A DNA stretch of 64,000 nucleotides, taken from an uncultured Paracoccaceae bacterium. GTDB taxonomy: Bacteria > Pseudomonadota > Alphaproteobacteria > Rhodobacterales > Rhodobacteraceae. Both the position numbers and the translations under genes were made by a program. Below the pieces are notes generated by a model. It did no database searches. It worked only from the letters and a program-made list of their open reading frames with translations, and had not been told where the DNA came from. Location: the NCBI GenBank assembly GCA_947499715.1, contig CANMPL010000002.1, positions 124,001-188,000 on the forward strand. Direction: 5' to 3'. The stretch's first letter is position 1; each line of letters opens with the position of its first letter. Below are positions 1 to 9,339 of this stretch, piece by piece.

Positions 1-1737
1 CAACCCGCCTATCAGGTCCTCGCCCGCAAATACCGGCCCGAAACCTTTGCCGATCTCGTCGGGCAGGATGCCATGGTGCGGACGCTGAAAAATGCCTTTG
101 ACGCCGACCGTATCGCGCAGGCGTTTATCATGACCGGCATCCGCGGGACCGGCAAAACCACCACCGCGCGGATCATCGCCAAGGGGATGAACTGCATCGG
201 CCCCGATGGCACCAGCGGCCCCACCACAGACCCTTGCGGGGTTTGCGAACATTGCGTGGCGATCATGGAAGGCCGCCATGTGGACGTCATGGAAATGGAC
301 GCCGCATCCAACACCGGCGTGCAGAATATCCGCGATGCGATCATCGAAACCGTCAGCTACCGCGCGGCAAGCGCCCGGTTCAAGATCTTCATCATTGATG
401 AGGTGCACATGCTGTCCACCAGCGCGTTCAACGCGCTGCTCAAGACGCTGGAAGAACCCCCCGCCCACGTCAAATTCATCTTTGCCACGACTGAAATCCG
501 CAAGGTTCCGGTCACCGTCCTGTCGCGCTGTCAGCGCTTTGATCTGCGCCGGATCGAACCCGAGGTGATGATCGCGCTGTTGCGCAAAATCGCGGGCCTC
601 GAAGGGGCAGAGATTTCCGATGACGCGCTGGCGCTGATCACCCGCGCCGCCGAAGGATCAGCGCGTGATGCGCAATCGCTGCTGGATCAGGCGATCAGCC
701 ACGGCGCGGGGGAAACCACTGCCGATCAGGTGCGCGCCATGCTGGGCCTTGCCGACCGGGGCCGGATTTTGGACCTGTTTGACATGATCCTGCGGGGCGA
801 GGCGGCAAGCGCCCTGAACGAGCTGTCGTCGCAGTATTCCGACGGTGCTGATCCCATGGCCGTGCTGCGCGATCTGGCAGAGGTTTGCCATTGGGTCAGC
901 GTCATCAAGATCACGCCCGATGCCGCCGAAGACCCCACCGTCAGCCCCGATGAACGCACCCGTGGACAGGCGATGGCGGCCAGATTGCCGATGCGTGTGT
1001 TATCCCGCATGTGGCAGATGTTATTGAAATCACTTGAAGAAGTCAGCGTCGCCCCCAATGCGATGATGGCCGCAGAAATGGCGGTGATCCGCCTGACCCA
1101 TGTGGCCGACCTGCCGACGCCGGATGAACTGGTGCGCAAGTTGCAAGACGCAACACCGCCCCCCACCGGCGGCCCATCCGGTGGCAGGCCCGCGCCCGCA
1201 GGCGGCACCACCAACGCCATGTCGACCAGCCCCGCGCCAACCCACAGCGGCCCCGCGGGGCCTTCTGCAGCCCTCGCCGTGGCGACCGACACAGAGGCGC
1301 TGGCGCACTACGCCCGGTTCGAGGATGTCGTCGCCCTGATCCGCACCCACCGCGACGTGAAACTGCTGGTGGATGTGGAAACCTCGTTGCGGCTTGTGGC
1401 CTATCAGCCGGGCCGGATCACCGTGAACCCCACCGCGGCCGCCCCCCGTGATCTGGTGCAGAAACTGGGCAGCCGCCTGCAGGCCTGGACTGGCAATCGC
1501 TGGGCGATCACCGTGGTCAGCGAAGGCGGAGAGCCGACAATTGCCGAGGTCCGCGATGCGGCTGAAAACGCACTGAAGCAGCAGGTGCAGGATCACCCCC
1601 TGATGCAGGCGGTTCTGGCAACCTTTCCCAAGGCAAAGATCACCAATATCGAAACCCCCAGCGACAAAACCCAAGAGGCGCTGACAGATGCCCTGCCAGA
1701 GGTTGACGACGAATGGGACCCCTTTGACGAGGACTGA
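1..1737 (+). CDS. dnaX: DNA polymerase III subunit gamma/tau (5' truncated)
   Basis: This is the clamp-loader ATPase subunit that loads the beta clamp and, as tau, tethers polymerase cores. The frame is open from base 1, and residues typical of the extreme N-terminus (LARKYRPETFADLVGQ) precede the first internal ATG at 73, so only a few codons lie outside the window. Visible are the Walker A GTGKTT, a Cys cluster of the zinc module (CGVCEHC), the DEVHMLS Walker B region, the sensor SRCQRF and a Pro/Gly/Ala-rich linker leading to a C-terminal tau-like domain. It is followed by ybaB and recR, the usual order. I saw no obvious slippery A-run for a gamma frameshift. Confidence 0.95.
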   Translation, partial: QPAYQVLARKYRPETFADLVGQDAMVRTLKNAFDADRIAQAFIMTGIRGTGKTTTARIIAKGMNCIGPDGTSGPTTDPCGVCEHCVAIMEGRHVDVMEMDAASNTGVQNIRDAIIETVSYRAASARFKIFIIDEVHMLSTSAFNALLKTLEEPPAHVKFIFATTEIRKVPVTVLSRCQRFDLRRIEPEVMIALLRKIAGLEGAEISDDALALITRAAEGSARDAQSLLDQAISHGAGETTADQVRAMLGLADRGRILDLFDMILRGEAASALNELSSQYSDGADPMAVLRDLAEVCHWVSVIKITPDAAEDPTVSPDERTRGQAMAARLPMRVLSRMWQMLLKSLEEVSVAPNAMMAAEMAVIRLTHVADLPTPDELVRKLQDATPPPTGGPSGGRPAPAGGTTNAMSTSPAPTHSGPAGPSAALAVATDTEALAHYARFEDVVALIRTHRDVKLLVDVETSLRLVAYQPGRITVNPTAAAPRDLVQKLGSRLQAWTGNRWAITVVSEGGEPTIAEVRDAAENALKQQVQDHPLMQAVLATFPKAKITNIETPSDKTQEALTDALPEVDDEWDPFDED

Positions 1738-1783
1738 CCGAACCCCTATCTGAGAAGGCAACAGACATTGACGGAGGCATGAG

Positions 1784-2128
1784 ATGCTCAAAGGTTTAGG
1801 CGGTCTTGGCGATATGGCCAAGATGATGAAACAGGCGCAGGAAATGCAGGGCAAAATGGCCCAGATGCAGGATGACCTTGATAACATCTTGGTCACCGGC
1901 GAAAGCGGCGCGGGTCTGGTCAAGGCCACCGCCACCGCCAAGGGAGAGTTGAAGGGCCTTGATATCGACCCCAGCATCTTCAACGGCGACGACAAGGAAG
2001 TGGTCGAGGATCTGATCCTTGCGGCCATCAAGGACGCGCAATCCCGCGCCTCGGACCGCAGCCAGCAAGAGATGTCGAAGATGGCAGAGGCCATGGGCCT
2101 GCCCCCCGGCATGAACCTGCCATTCTAG
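1784..2128 (+). CDS. ybaB: YbaB/EbfC nucleoid-associated protein
   Basis: This is a 114-residue DNA-binding protein of the YbaB/EbfC family, which forms dimers on DNA. The sequence has the family's helical N-terminus (repeated [19 protein letters not shown]-type heptads) and the central [20 protein letters not shown] strand region. The start at 1784 is supported by a GGAGG eight bases upstream. It lies 46 bases after dnaX and precedes recR, the conserved recombination/replication gene trio. Confidence 0.93.
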   Translation: MLKGLGGLGDMAKMMKQAQEMQGKMAQMQDDLDNILVTGESGAGLVKATATAKGELKGLDIDPSIFNGDDKEVVEDLILAAIKDAQSRASDRSQQEMSKMAEAMGLPPGMNLPF

Positions 2129-2133
2129 CCCGT

Positions 2134-2171
2134 CCCCTGCTTCTTTTGGCCAAAAATATCCCCGCCGGAGG
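2134..2171 (-). repeat. Rhodobacteraceae-type intergenic element, copy A
   Basis: Read on the minus strand this contains CCTCCGGCGGGGATATTTTT followed by GGCCAAAAGAAGCAGGGG. The centre is the perfect palindrome TTTTGGCCAAAA. About 29 bases are identical to copy B near 55.9 kb and the left half resembles copy C near 26.8 kb. It sits between the ybaB stop and recR. A second small hairpin (AAATCCC/GGGATTT, 2176-2193) follows it immediately. Function is unknown; terminator-like or structural roles are possible. Confidence 0.7.
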
Positions 2172-2201
2172 CGCGAAATCCCCCTTGGGATTTTGCATCC
2201 C

Positions 2202-2795
2202 ATGACCAGCGGCACGGATGATCTTGAAGACCTGATCGCGCTTCTGGCCAAGTTGCCGGGGCTTGGTCCCCGTTCGGCCCGCCGCGCGGTCTTGCACCTG
2301 ATCAAGAAGCGGGGTCAGGTGCTGATCCCGTTGGCCGATGCGATGCAAAAGGTCGGCGCCACCGCGCGCGAATGCCTCAACTGCGGCAACATCGGCACCA
2401 CGGATATCTGCGATATCTGCGCGGCTGAAAAACGCAGCATCGGCCAGATTTGCGTGGTCGAAGACGTGGCCGACCTTTGGGCGATGGAACGCAGCGCGGT
2501 CTTCAAGGGCCGCTACCATGTCCTTGGCGGCACCCTATCGGCGCTGGACGCTGTCGGCCCCGAAGATCTGCGCATCCCCAAGCTGATTGACCGGATCAAG
2601 ACCGAGGACATCACCGAAGTGATCCTCGCCCTGTCCGCCACCATCGACGGCCAGACCACGGCGCATTACATCGCCGACCAACTGCCCGGCGTGACGGTCA
2701 CATCACTGGCCCAAGGCGTCCCCGTCGGGGGTGAGCTCGACTACCTTGACGACGGCACAATCACCGCCGCCCTCAACGCCCGCAAGGCGCTTTAG
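2202..2795 (+). CDS. recR: Recombination mediator RecR
   Basis: RecR acts with RecO/RecF to load RecA on gapped DNA. The 197-residue protein has the N-terminal helix-hairpin-helix ([19 protein letters not shown]), a four-Cys zinc finger (CLNCGN...CDIC, about residues 57-72) and a Toprim domain ([15 protein letters not shown]...YHVLGG). I choose the ATG at 2202, because a TTG three codons earlier has no ribosome site and lengthens the protein beyond the usual N-terminus. The Shine-Dalgarno signal is weak for either start. Confidence 0.95.
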   Translation: MTSGTDDLEDLIALLAKLPGLGPRSARRAVLHLIKKRGQVLIPLADAMQKVGATARECLNCGNIGTTDICDICAAEKRSIGQICVVEDVADLWAMERSAVFKGRYHVLGGTLSALDAVGPEDLRIPKLIDRIKTEDITEVILALSATIDGQTTAHYIADQLPGVTVTSLAQGVPVGGELDYLDDGTITAALNARKAL

Positions 2796-2879
2796 AACAG
2801 GTTCGACCGTGCAGATGTAGCAGCCAGTGTGACACGTCTGCGCAGCTCTGATGGTGGCATGGCCGCAAAAGACCAAGCG

Positions 2880-4661
2880 CTAAAGCCGTGTGATCACTTT
2901 CCAGATTGCCAGCCCATAAAGCCCAACAAGTATTGTGCTTAAGACGTCCGACTTACACAAATGCCAGACCCCGATCCCGCCGCCCAGAATGATAAGCAGC
3001 AGGACAATCCACACCAGCGGTGCCGCTTGGGCGACACGCGCAAGCCAGACGTTTTGCGCGTCGGCTCGAATGTTTTTGGGAATTTCCGGCGGCTCTCCTG
3101 TCACGACAAAATCGGCAATGGCACCCCAGTTCACTTCGGCCAGCGCGGCGCTATGGGCGCCTTTGACAAAGGCCCGACCCGTATCTTTTGAAGCAGAGAT
3201 TTCCTGCGTCCTGCCGCGATATTGCTGGTCGCTCAGATCGTCAAAGCCGTCATGTCCTCCGCTTCCGAGGTCCTGCAAATTCACCAGCTCAATCGCCTTT
3301 GGAAAAATAGCAACAACCCAGTCAAAGGTCGCGACATAGTTCAACACATTCTGGACCTGCTTGCGCTCAATCAGGTCCGCCCACGGATAGCCAGTTCGCA
3401 CCACACTTCCCGCAAGTACAATGTTTTTGAAGGTCACAAACTCATAATCCTGCAATGCACGGGCCAGAATATAGGTGCCGTGGCTATGTCCAACGAAGGA
3501 AAAGCTTGCGTTGGGAAATTCCGCTTTTGCTTCGGTCAACTGATCCATGAACCATTCGACCTTTTGGCGCCGTTTCCAGGGGAGCAGGAAGGGCAGCATA
3601 GGGAAGAACCCATAGCTGGACGTTTCGGAGGCCATCAGGATCACGCCGTGCGTCTTCTTGTGACGGGACAAAATGGCGCGCGCGATTTTTTGCGTCCAAT
3701 GTCCCACATCGCGGATTCCGTGAACCACAAAGACAACGTCTGTGATGTCTTTGTTGGCGGCAAGCAGCGGCCTGTCGGACGGGATGTAAGAGGCATCTTC
3801 CAACTGGTAAGCTTCTTGCTTGAGCGCACGTGTCAAAACGGCGCGGCGGAGCGTCCCCACCTCTGCCACAGTGCCGTCTTCGGTTTGCACGAGGCGACGG
3901 GAATTCATCTGGACAACATCTGCGTGGCCCGAAAATGGCACATCAAGATAGTAGAATGCGCGCCCAGACACGAGGTCGATGTTATCCGATGGCGCAACCA
4001 TGTCGTCGATTGACCCAAGCAATTGCACAACCATCGGAAATGGCTTGCCTTTCTCTGCTGCCTTATGCGCCGCATCAATCCAATCCACGCGCAGCTTTGT
4101 AATGAATGGTGCGCCGCGACGAATGGACATAATCAACAAGGGCGCTTTCGTCATCCATCCCATGACGACTGCAATCGGGGTCCCAATCCGCCACTTGATC
4201 AGCTCTGCCAGACTAAGGTGATGCCCCGCCTGCCATCCCCGGTTCATGCCTGCAAGCAACACGATACGGGTCACGTTCTTTGACCAATGGGGTGTGCTGT
4301 CTTTTTGTTCCGTCGGTGCCGATTGGCGCGCAATAAGGTAAATACGACGCGCGATCAGGCCACCCAAACTGTGACCAACGAACAAAACAGACTCGTATTG
4401 CTGCGCGTTGCAGATTTGATTTATCACCTCATATTGCTGCTGCGCGATCTCTTCTGGATTTGCCCGAGAGGTTGTTCCAAATGGCAGGTCGGGCACGTAT
4501 TGGTCTGCGTCCGGGAATTCCCGCGCAAGATGCTCGCTGAGGCTGCTCACCGTTTCGGAGCTTCCCCGGTATGCGTGAAGGATCACGACAAGGTCGCGCG
4601 AGGTCCCATGCCTGCCCAGTGATCCGGTGGGCGGGGAAGGATGCGAAGCGGTGGTGTTCAA
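2880..4661 (-). CDS. Tandem alpha/beta hydrolase, membrane-anchored
   Basis: This 593-residue protein carries two separate lipase-type hydrolase signatures. The first is VILHAYRG (oxyanion region) with nucleophile elbow GHSLGG (Ser about 98). The second is FVVHGIRD with elbow GHSHG (Ser about 393). The C-terminal 50 residues hold two hydrophobic segments (about 545-593), so the protein is probably anchored in the inner membrane. The start is TTG, because no ATG precedes the first domain and the ribosome site is poor; the N-terminus is therefore uncertain. It stands alone, convergent with recR. Substrate is unknown; esterase or lipid hydrolase is likely. Confidence 0.72.
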   Translation of the reverse strand: MNTTASHPSPPTGSLGRHGTSRDLVVILHAYRGSSETVSSLSEHLAREFPDADQYVPDLPFGTTSRANPEEIAQQQYEVINQICNAQQYESVLFVGHSLGGLIARRIYLIARQSAPTEQKDSTPHWSKNVTRIVLLAGMNRGWQAGHHLSLAELIKWRIGTPIAVVMGWMTKAPLLIMSIRRGAPFITKLRVDWIDAAHKAAEKGKPFPMVVQLLGSIDDMVAPSDNIDLVSGRAFYYLDVPFSGHADVVQMNSRRLVQTEDGTVAEVGTLRRAVLTRALKQEAYQLEDASYIPSDRPLLAANKDITDVVFVVHGIRDVGHWTQKIARAILSRHKKTHGVILMASETSSYGFFPMLPFLLPWKRRQKVEWFMDQLTEAKAEFPNASFSFVGHSHGTYILARALQDYEFVTFKNIVLAGSVVRTGYPWADLIERKQVQNVLNYVATFDWVVAIFPKAIELVNLQDLGSGGHDGFDDLSDQQYRGRTQEISASKDTGRAFVKGAHSAALAEVNWGAIADFVVTGEPPEIPKNIRADAQNVWLARVAQAAPLVWIVLLLIILGGGIGVWHLCKSDVLSTILVGLYGLAIWKVITRL

Positions 4662-4958
4662 TACGAGTTTCCGACTTTTGTTTTGCCCGAGCCGACGCCG
4701 CCCGGCTTCCTCAATATGTCCGGAGCGTTTCCGCCAAATACGCGGCCGAAGACCAAACAGCCCCTATTGATGTTCTTTTTGTAATGCGCCGCCCAAAGGT
4801 TGTGAACCGTCCATTTCTTTGGGGATTTATGCGAAAAAAGGCGCGTCTCGCTACGGATTGAAGAGGGAAAATGACCTCAAACCTCAATAAAATAAGCGGA
4901 TGTATTGTTCTGCAATGCCCATGGGGAAGGCGGGTTGCCCACCCCATGGGGTCAGGTC
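4662..4958. other. Gene-free stretch with one inverted repeat
   Basis: I see no credible gene in these 297 bases. The only clear structure is a perfect inverted repeat CCCATGGGG/CCCCATGGG at 4918-4926 and 4942-4950, just past the stop of the minus-strand aminotransferase. It could end that transcript, although no T-run follows on the minus strand. Confidence 0.4.
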
Positions 4959-6341
4959 TTAGCCCAGAACGCGCGTGATCGCCTGATCGACGGCGTCCGT
5001 GATCTGATTCAGATCGTCAGCCGTTGCAATCAGCGATGGGGCGAAGAGCAGGGTGTTGTTGAACCCTGGCAGCGAGCGGTTTGTCGCACCGATAATCACG
5101 CCTTGCGCCATGCAGTCGGCGACGATGGCACCGACATGGGCCTCTGCCACCGGTTCCTTGGTGTCGCGGTCTGCGACCAGTTCGACACCGGCAAACAGGC
5201 CCTTGCCGCGGACGTCGCCGATCCATTTGTGCTTGTCCTGAAGGGCCAGCAGGTTCGCATTCAGGTGCGCGCCCATGGTGGTGGAGTTATCAAGCAGCCC
5301 CTCTTCCATGATGATGTTCATGTTCTCAATCGCCGCCGCAGGCCCGCCGGTGCAGCCGCCAAAGGTGGAGATATCGCGGAAGTAACCCATCTTGTCGGTG
5401 TCGTCCTTGAACTGTTCGAACACCGCATTTGTGGTCACACAGCAGGAAATCGCGGCATAGCCAGAGGCGACGCCCTTGGCCATCGTCACGATATCCGGCT
5501 GAACGCCGTATTGCTGGTAGCCGAACCATGTGCCGGTGCGACCAACGCCACAGACGACTTCGTCGATGTGCAGCAGGATGTCGTACTTTTTGCAGATCTC
5601 CTGCACCTTGTCCCAGTAGCCCTTGGGTGGGGTGATGACGCCGCCGCCAGCGGTGATCGGCTCAAGACACAGCGCGCCGATGGTGTCGGGGCCTTCGCGC
5701 AGGATCACCTCTTCAATCAGCTCGGCGGACTTGATGCCATAGTCTTCGCCCGCCAGCCCGTCCTGGGCGCGGTATTCAAGGCAGTGTGGCACGCGCACAA
5801 AGCCGGGCGTGAAGGGGCCATATTGCGCGTTGCGCTCGTCCTGACCGCCTGCCGACATCGTGGCGATGGTGGAGCCGTGGTAGTCACGCTCGCGGTAGAG
5901 GATCTTGGATTTCTTGCCGCCATGATGCTTGTGGCTGATCTGGCGGACCATTTTGAAGGCCTTCTCGTTCGCCTCTGACCCGGAGTTGGCATAGTAGACG
6001 CGGTCGAGGCCGGGCATTTTGTCGATCAGCATTTCGGCAAATTGCGAGCCGGGGATCGTGCCAAGGGTGCCGCCGAAGAAGCACATTTTGGTGACGGCGT
6101 CAGAGATTGCCTTGCCCATGCGCTCGCGGCCATAGCCGATGTTGACGGTCCAGACGCCGCCAGAGACAGAGTCGATATGCTCTTTGCCCTTGATGTCCCA
6201 CAGGCGCATGCCTTTGCCTTCGACGATGATGCGCGGGTCGATGGATTCAAACGGTTTGTGCTGCATCAGGTGGTGCCAGATATGGGCACGGTCGGCTTCG
6301 ACGATTTTCTCGGGATCGTTGGTCAAGGCTTGCAGGTTCAT
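4959..6341 (-). CDS. tpa: Class III aminotransferase, taurine--pyruvate aminotransferase-like
   Basis: This is a 460-residue PLP-dependent omega-aminotransferase. From memory it closely follows the taurine:pyruvate aminotransferase family over its whole length (VWTVNIGYGRERM, YYANSGSEANEKAFKMVRQI, HCLEYR, ITPPKGYWDKVQEI). PLP-binding Asp is about 260 in HIDEVVCG and the Schiff-base Lys about 289 in VTMAKG. Taurine catabolism would normally show tauABC, xsc or a TauR regulator beside it. None is here, so the true substrate may be another omega-amino acid such as hypotaurine or beta-alanine. It lies 116 bases downstream of the MttB operon on the same strand and could be its last gene. Confidence 0.75.
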   Translation of the reverse strand: MNLQALTNDPEKIVEADRAHIWHHLMQHKPFESIDPRIIVEGKGMRLWDIKGKEHIDSVSGGVWTVNIGYGRERMGKAISDAVTKMCFFGGTLGTIPGSQFAEMLIDKMPGLDRVYYANSGSEANEKAFKMVRQISHKHHGGKKSKILYRERDYHGSTIATMSAGGQDERNAQYGPFTPGFVRVPHCLEYRAQDGLAGEDYGIKSAELIEEVILREGPDTIGALCLEPITAGGGVITPPKGYWDKVQEICKKYDILLHIDEVVCGVGRTGTWFGYQQYGVQPDIVTMAKGVASGYAAISCCVTTNAVFEQFKDDTDKMGYFRDISTFGGCTGGPAAAIENMNIIMEEGLLDNSTTMGAHLNANLLALQDKHKWIGDVRGKGLFAGVELVADRDTKEPVAEAHVGAIVADCMAQGVIIGATNRSLPGFNNTLLFAPSLIATADDLNQITDAVDQAITRVLG

Positions 6342-6457
6342 GGCGCTCTCCTATCGGGCATGCGAATCCCCGCAGCGTGGCGGGTGAAAGATGCGTGAGT
6401 GTGCCAGCGTTTTGCCTTTTGCCAATAGGGCCAGATGTGGCCGAGCGTGAGGCCAGA

Positions 6458-7789
6458 TCAGAGTTCGGCCCCGGCGCGAAATTCGCCCCAGCGCAGGCGG
6501 GCAGTGGCCCCGAGTTGTGCCAGCGGTGCGGGGGGCAGTTTGCTGGGGCTGGGTGCCGCGCGGGCGCGGGTGAGGGCGGGCGAGGTCACGCCACAGGCGT
6601 CCTCGGCCGCAAGGATACCCGCCAGCGTGCCCTTGGCGGTGCCAAGGCCGTTCTGGCAGCAGGCGGACCAGAGGCCGACATCCAGCGGGCCGATGACTTG
6701 GGTGTTGTTATAGGACAGGCAAAGCCGACCGCCCCAGCGATAGTCCATCGTGACCCCTTTGAGCATCGGGAAACGGGCGGCAAAGGCGCGGTCGTGGCTG
6801 TGGGCGATATTGGCGATGCGGCCGTCGGGGACTTCCATGCTGGGATCAAAAGTGAACCGGTTGCGGATCACGATCCGGTCGCCGCCTGTGCCAGAGATGC
6901 GGCGCACCGTGGTGCCAAGCGGGTCGGCGGGGGTCACGCCCCATGTGGTTGCGCCGCCAAGCCGGGCGCATTCGTCTGCCGTCAACGCGCGGGTCATGGA
7001 GGCATAGGTGAAGACATGCATCAACCGACCGGGCAGGTAGCCGAAGGATTGCAGGTGGCCGTTTACGGCAAGGATCACGCGGGGTGCGGTGATGCGGCCA
7101 CTCGGCGTGGTGGCAGTCCAGTCGCCGTTGCGGGTGAGGTCGGTGACGGGGCTGTTTTCGTGGATTGTCACACGGTTTGACCGCAGGCCGGTCGCGAGGC
7201 CTCGGACATACATCGCGGGTTGGATGATGGCAGCGCCGGGGGTGAAGAGGCCGGAGCGGTAATAATCTGTGCCCGTCATTGCCTGCATCTGTGCGGCGCC
7301 CAGCATCTCGTGCGGTTCATCTAAGGCGGTCAGGTGACGGGCGAAATCGCGGTTATGTTGGTGGCCCTTTGCACTGGCGGCGGCGTTGATCTTGCCGGTT
7401 TGGGCGAAGGCTTCGGCGCTGAGGCCATAGGCCTGCGCTGCTTCGGCGGCAAAGGCGATGGCGCGGCGATTGTCGACGGTTTGTGCGCGGTCGGCGTCAA
7501 GCTTGCCTGCGTAATTGTCAGAGGCCAGATCGTGGGGTAGGTCGATCATGAAGCCGGAATTGCGCCCCGCTGGCCCGTCGCCCACGCGGGTTGCATCCAG
7601 CACGACGATCTTGCCCGTTGGGTCCAGTTGGCTGAGGCGGCGGGCGGCGGAGAGGCCCGCAAAGCCTGCGCCAATGATCAGCCAATCGGCGGTGGTGTCG
7701 CCCGAAAGCGGCGTGGCTGGATCGGGGTCTGGCAAAAGCCGGTTCCATGCGGCTGGGCCGGGATCAATGGGGAGCCGCGTGACCTGCAT
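6458..7789 (-). CDS. FAD-dependent amine oxidoreductase (DAO family, PuuB-like)
   Basis: This is a 443-residue DAO-superfamily flavoenzyme. It has a dinucleotide-binding GAGFAG (residues about 40-45), the AGRNSGF motif typical of gamma-glutamylputrescine oxidase-like proteins, and a late FAD contact region (MDYRWGGRLCLSYNN...QNGLGTAKG). Such enzymes oxidise a secondary or primary amine to an imine or aldehyde. The ATG shares one base with the mttB stop (TGATG), so translation is coupled. Together with the PuuC-like aldehyde dehydrogenase upstream it suggests amine to aldehyde to acid chemistry. Confidence 0.8.
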   Translation of the reverse strand: MQVTRLPIDPGPAAWNRLLPDPDPATPLSGDTTADWLIIGAGFAGLSAARRLSQLDPTGKIVVLDATRVGDGPAGRNSGFMIDLPHDLASDNYAGKLDADRAQTVDNRRAIAFAAEAAQAYGLSAEAFAQTGKINAAASAKGHQHNRDFARHLTALDEPHEMLGAAQMQAMTGTDYYRSGLFTPGAAIIQPAMYVRGLATGLRSNRVTIHENSPVTDLTRNGDWTATTPSGRITAPRVILAVNGHLQSFGYLPGRLMHVFTYASMTRALTADECARLGGATTWGVTPADPLGTTVRRISGTGGDRIVIRNRFTFDPSMEVPDGRIANIAHSHDRAFAARFPMLKGVTMDYRWGGRLCLSYNNTQVIGPLDVGLWSACCQNGLGTAKGTLAGILAAEDACGVTSPALTRARAAPSPSKLPPAPLAQLGATARLRWGEFRAGAEL

Positions 7790-9339
7790 CAGTGGTCCTG
7801 ATTGAGCGCGTCGGCTTCGGGGATTTCCCGCTCACGCCGGGCGATATAGGCGAGGAGTTCTTCGTTGATGCCGGGGTCGAGTGTGGGTTCTTCGTAGTCC
7901 TTGAGCAGCGCCTTGGCTTGGGTTCGGGCGCGTTCATTGATCTCAATGGCGCCCTCGGCCTGCCATTGCTCGATGGAGTTGTTGTCGAAGAGTTCCGGCA
8001 TGAAAAACGCCCGCTGGAAGTTCTCTAACGTGTGCGGATGGCCAAGGTAATGACCGCCGGGGCCGACGTCGCCCACGGCTTTCAACGCCTCGTCAAAATC
8101 GTCCCAGTTGATGCCTTGGGCCATGCGATACCCCATGGCGCATTGTTCGGCATCCACCACGAATTTCGCCATGGAACAATGCATCCCGGCCTCGTTCCAC
8201 CCCGCGGAGTGCCAGATATAATTGGCCCCTGACATCAACACGGCCATGAGCGTCGTGGCGCTTTCGTAGCCTGCTTGCGCGTCAAAGGTCTTGGCCCCGC
8301 CCAACGTGTTGGAGGTGCGCCACGGCACGCCGTAGAACCGTGCCATCTGGCCGATCATGAAGTTCATTAGGCTGATCTCTGGCGTGCCCGCCATGGGCGC
8401 GCCGGACTTCATGCTGACGGTCGAGAGATAGTGACCGTAGATTGCGGGCGCGCCCTTGCGGATGACTTGGGTATAAGCCAGCGCGCTGAGCGCTTCGGCG
8501 TTGAGCTGCGCCACGGTGGGCGCGACAGAGGCGGGCGTGTTCGCGCCGCCCAGCACGAAGGGCGAGCAAAGCACGGGCTGGTTGCGGCGGGAAAACGCCC
8601 GCATCGCGCCCAGCATGGTTTCGTCCCAGACCAGCGGCGAGTTGCCGTTGCAATTGCCGGTGACAACGGGGTGAGTTTCGAGGAAATCGTCGCCGAACAG
8701 GATCGCCGCCATGTCGAGGACGTCTTCGGCGTTCTTGGTGCTGGTGGTCATGCCCATGAAGGTTTTGTCGGAATGCTTCATGGAGCTGTAGGTGATCCGC
8801 AGGTGACGGTGGCTGATCGGGTGGTCGTAGGGCTCAACAATGTGATGCGCAGAGGAATGCATGGCGGGCAGCATATGCGCCAGTTTGTGAAAATCGGCGA
8901 GGTCAGAGAGCAGCGGGTTGCGGCGGGTGTCGTCAAGGTCGCGCAGGTAGGGCGCGCCGGTCATGGGGACGAACATCGCGTGGTCGCGGCCGAACGCGAG
9001 GTTATTGGCCGGGTTGCGGGCGTGGTAGGTGAAGGTTTCGGGGATGGTTTTGATGAGGTCGCGGACGAGCGCGCGGTCAAGGTGAACGGTCTCGCCCCGC
9101 ACATCGGCCCCGGCCTTTTTCCAATCGGCAAGTGCGATGGGGTCGCGGAAGACGACGCCGACATTTTCGAGGATACCCATCGACGCCGCGTCAATGCGGG
9201 CGATCTGTTCGGCATCCATCGGCTCTGTCAGCGGCAAGCCACGTTTGAGGGCGGGTAGCATGGTGAAATCCCGCTTGGCCCGCGCCGCCTGACGCGCACC
9301 ACGGCCCCGGCGGGTGGTGCCGACGGCGTCAACCGACAT
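7789..9339 (-). CDS. MttB-family (trimethylamine methyltransferase superfamily) protein, non-pyrrolysine
   Basis: This 516-residue TIM-barrel protein belongs to the MttB superfamily. Characterised members without pyrrolysine transfer a methyl group from quaternary amines (glycine betaine, proline betaine, carnitine) to a corrinoid protein. The frame contains no amber codon, so it is not a pyrrolysine enzyme. The body is typical (LENVGVVFRDP, FHKLAHMLPAMH, PVVTGNCNGNSPLVWDE, GGHYLGHPHTLENF). The start is ATG 9339, overlapping the aldehyde dehydrogenase stop by 11 bases. Longer upstream extension of the frame lies inside that gene and is rejected. No corrinoid protein or corrinoid:folate methyltransferase is in the window. 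Confidence 0.85.
   Translation of the reverse strand: MSVDAVGTTRRGRGARQAARAKRDFTMLPALKRGLPLTEPMDAEQIARIDAASMGILENVGVVFRDPIALADWKKAGADVRGETVHLDRALVRDLIKTIPETFTYHARNPANNLAFGRDHAMFVPMTGAPYLRDLDDTRRNPLLSDLADFHKLAHMLPAMHSSAHHIVEPYDHPISHRHLRITYSSMKHSDKTFMGMTTSTKNAEDVLDMAAILFGDDFLETHPVVTGNCNGNSPLVWDETMLGAMRAFSRRNQPVLCSPFVLGGANTPASVAPTVAQLNAEALSALAYTQVIRKGAPAIYGHYLSTVSMKSGAPMAGTPEISLMNFMIGQMARFYGVPWRTSNTLGGAKTFDAQAGYESATTLMAVLMSGANYIWHSAGWNEAGMHCSMAKFVVDAEQCAMGYRMAQGINWDDFDEALKAVGDVGPGGHYLGHPHTLENFQRAFFMPELFDNNSIEQWQAEGAIEINERARTQAKALLKDYEEPTLDPGINEELLAYIARREREIPEADALNQDH

Noticed and set aside
1030-2112. Long minus-strand frame of about 360 codons opposite dnaX and ybaB
   Set aside because: It runs antisense to two certain genes, has Cys/His/Arg-rich composition typical of GC-rich shadow frames and no recognisable domain.
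4711-4947. 78-codon minus-strand frame between the hydrolase and aminotransferase genes
   Set aside because: No ribosome site, no recognisable domain, and it contains the inverted repeat near 4.92 kb.
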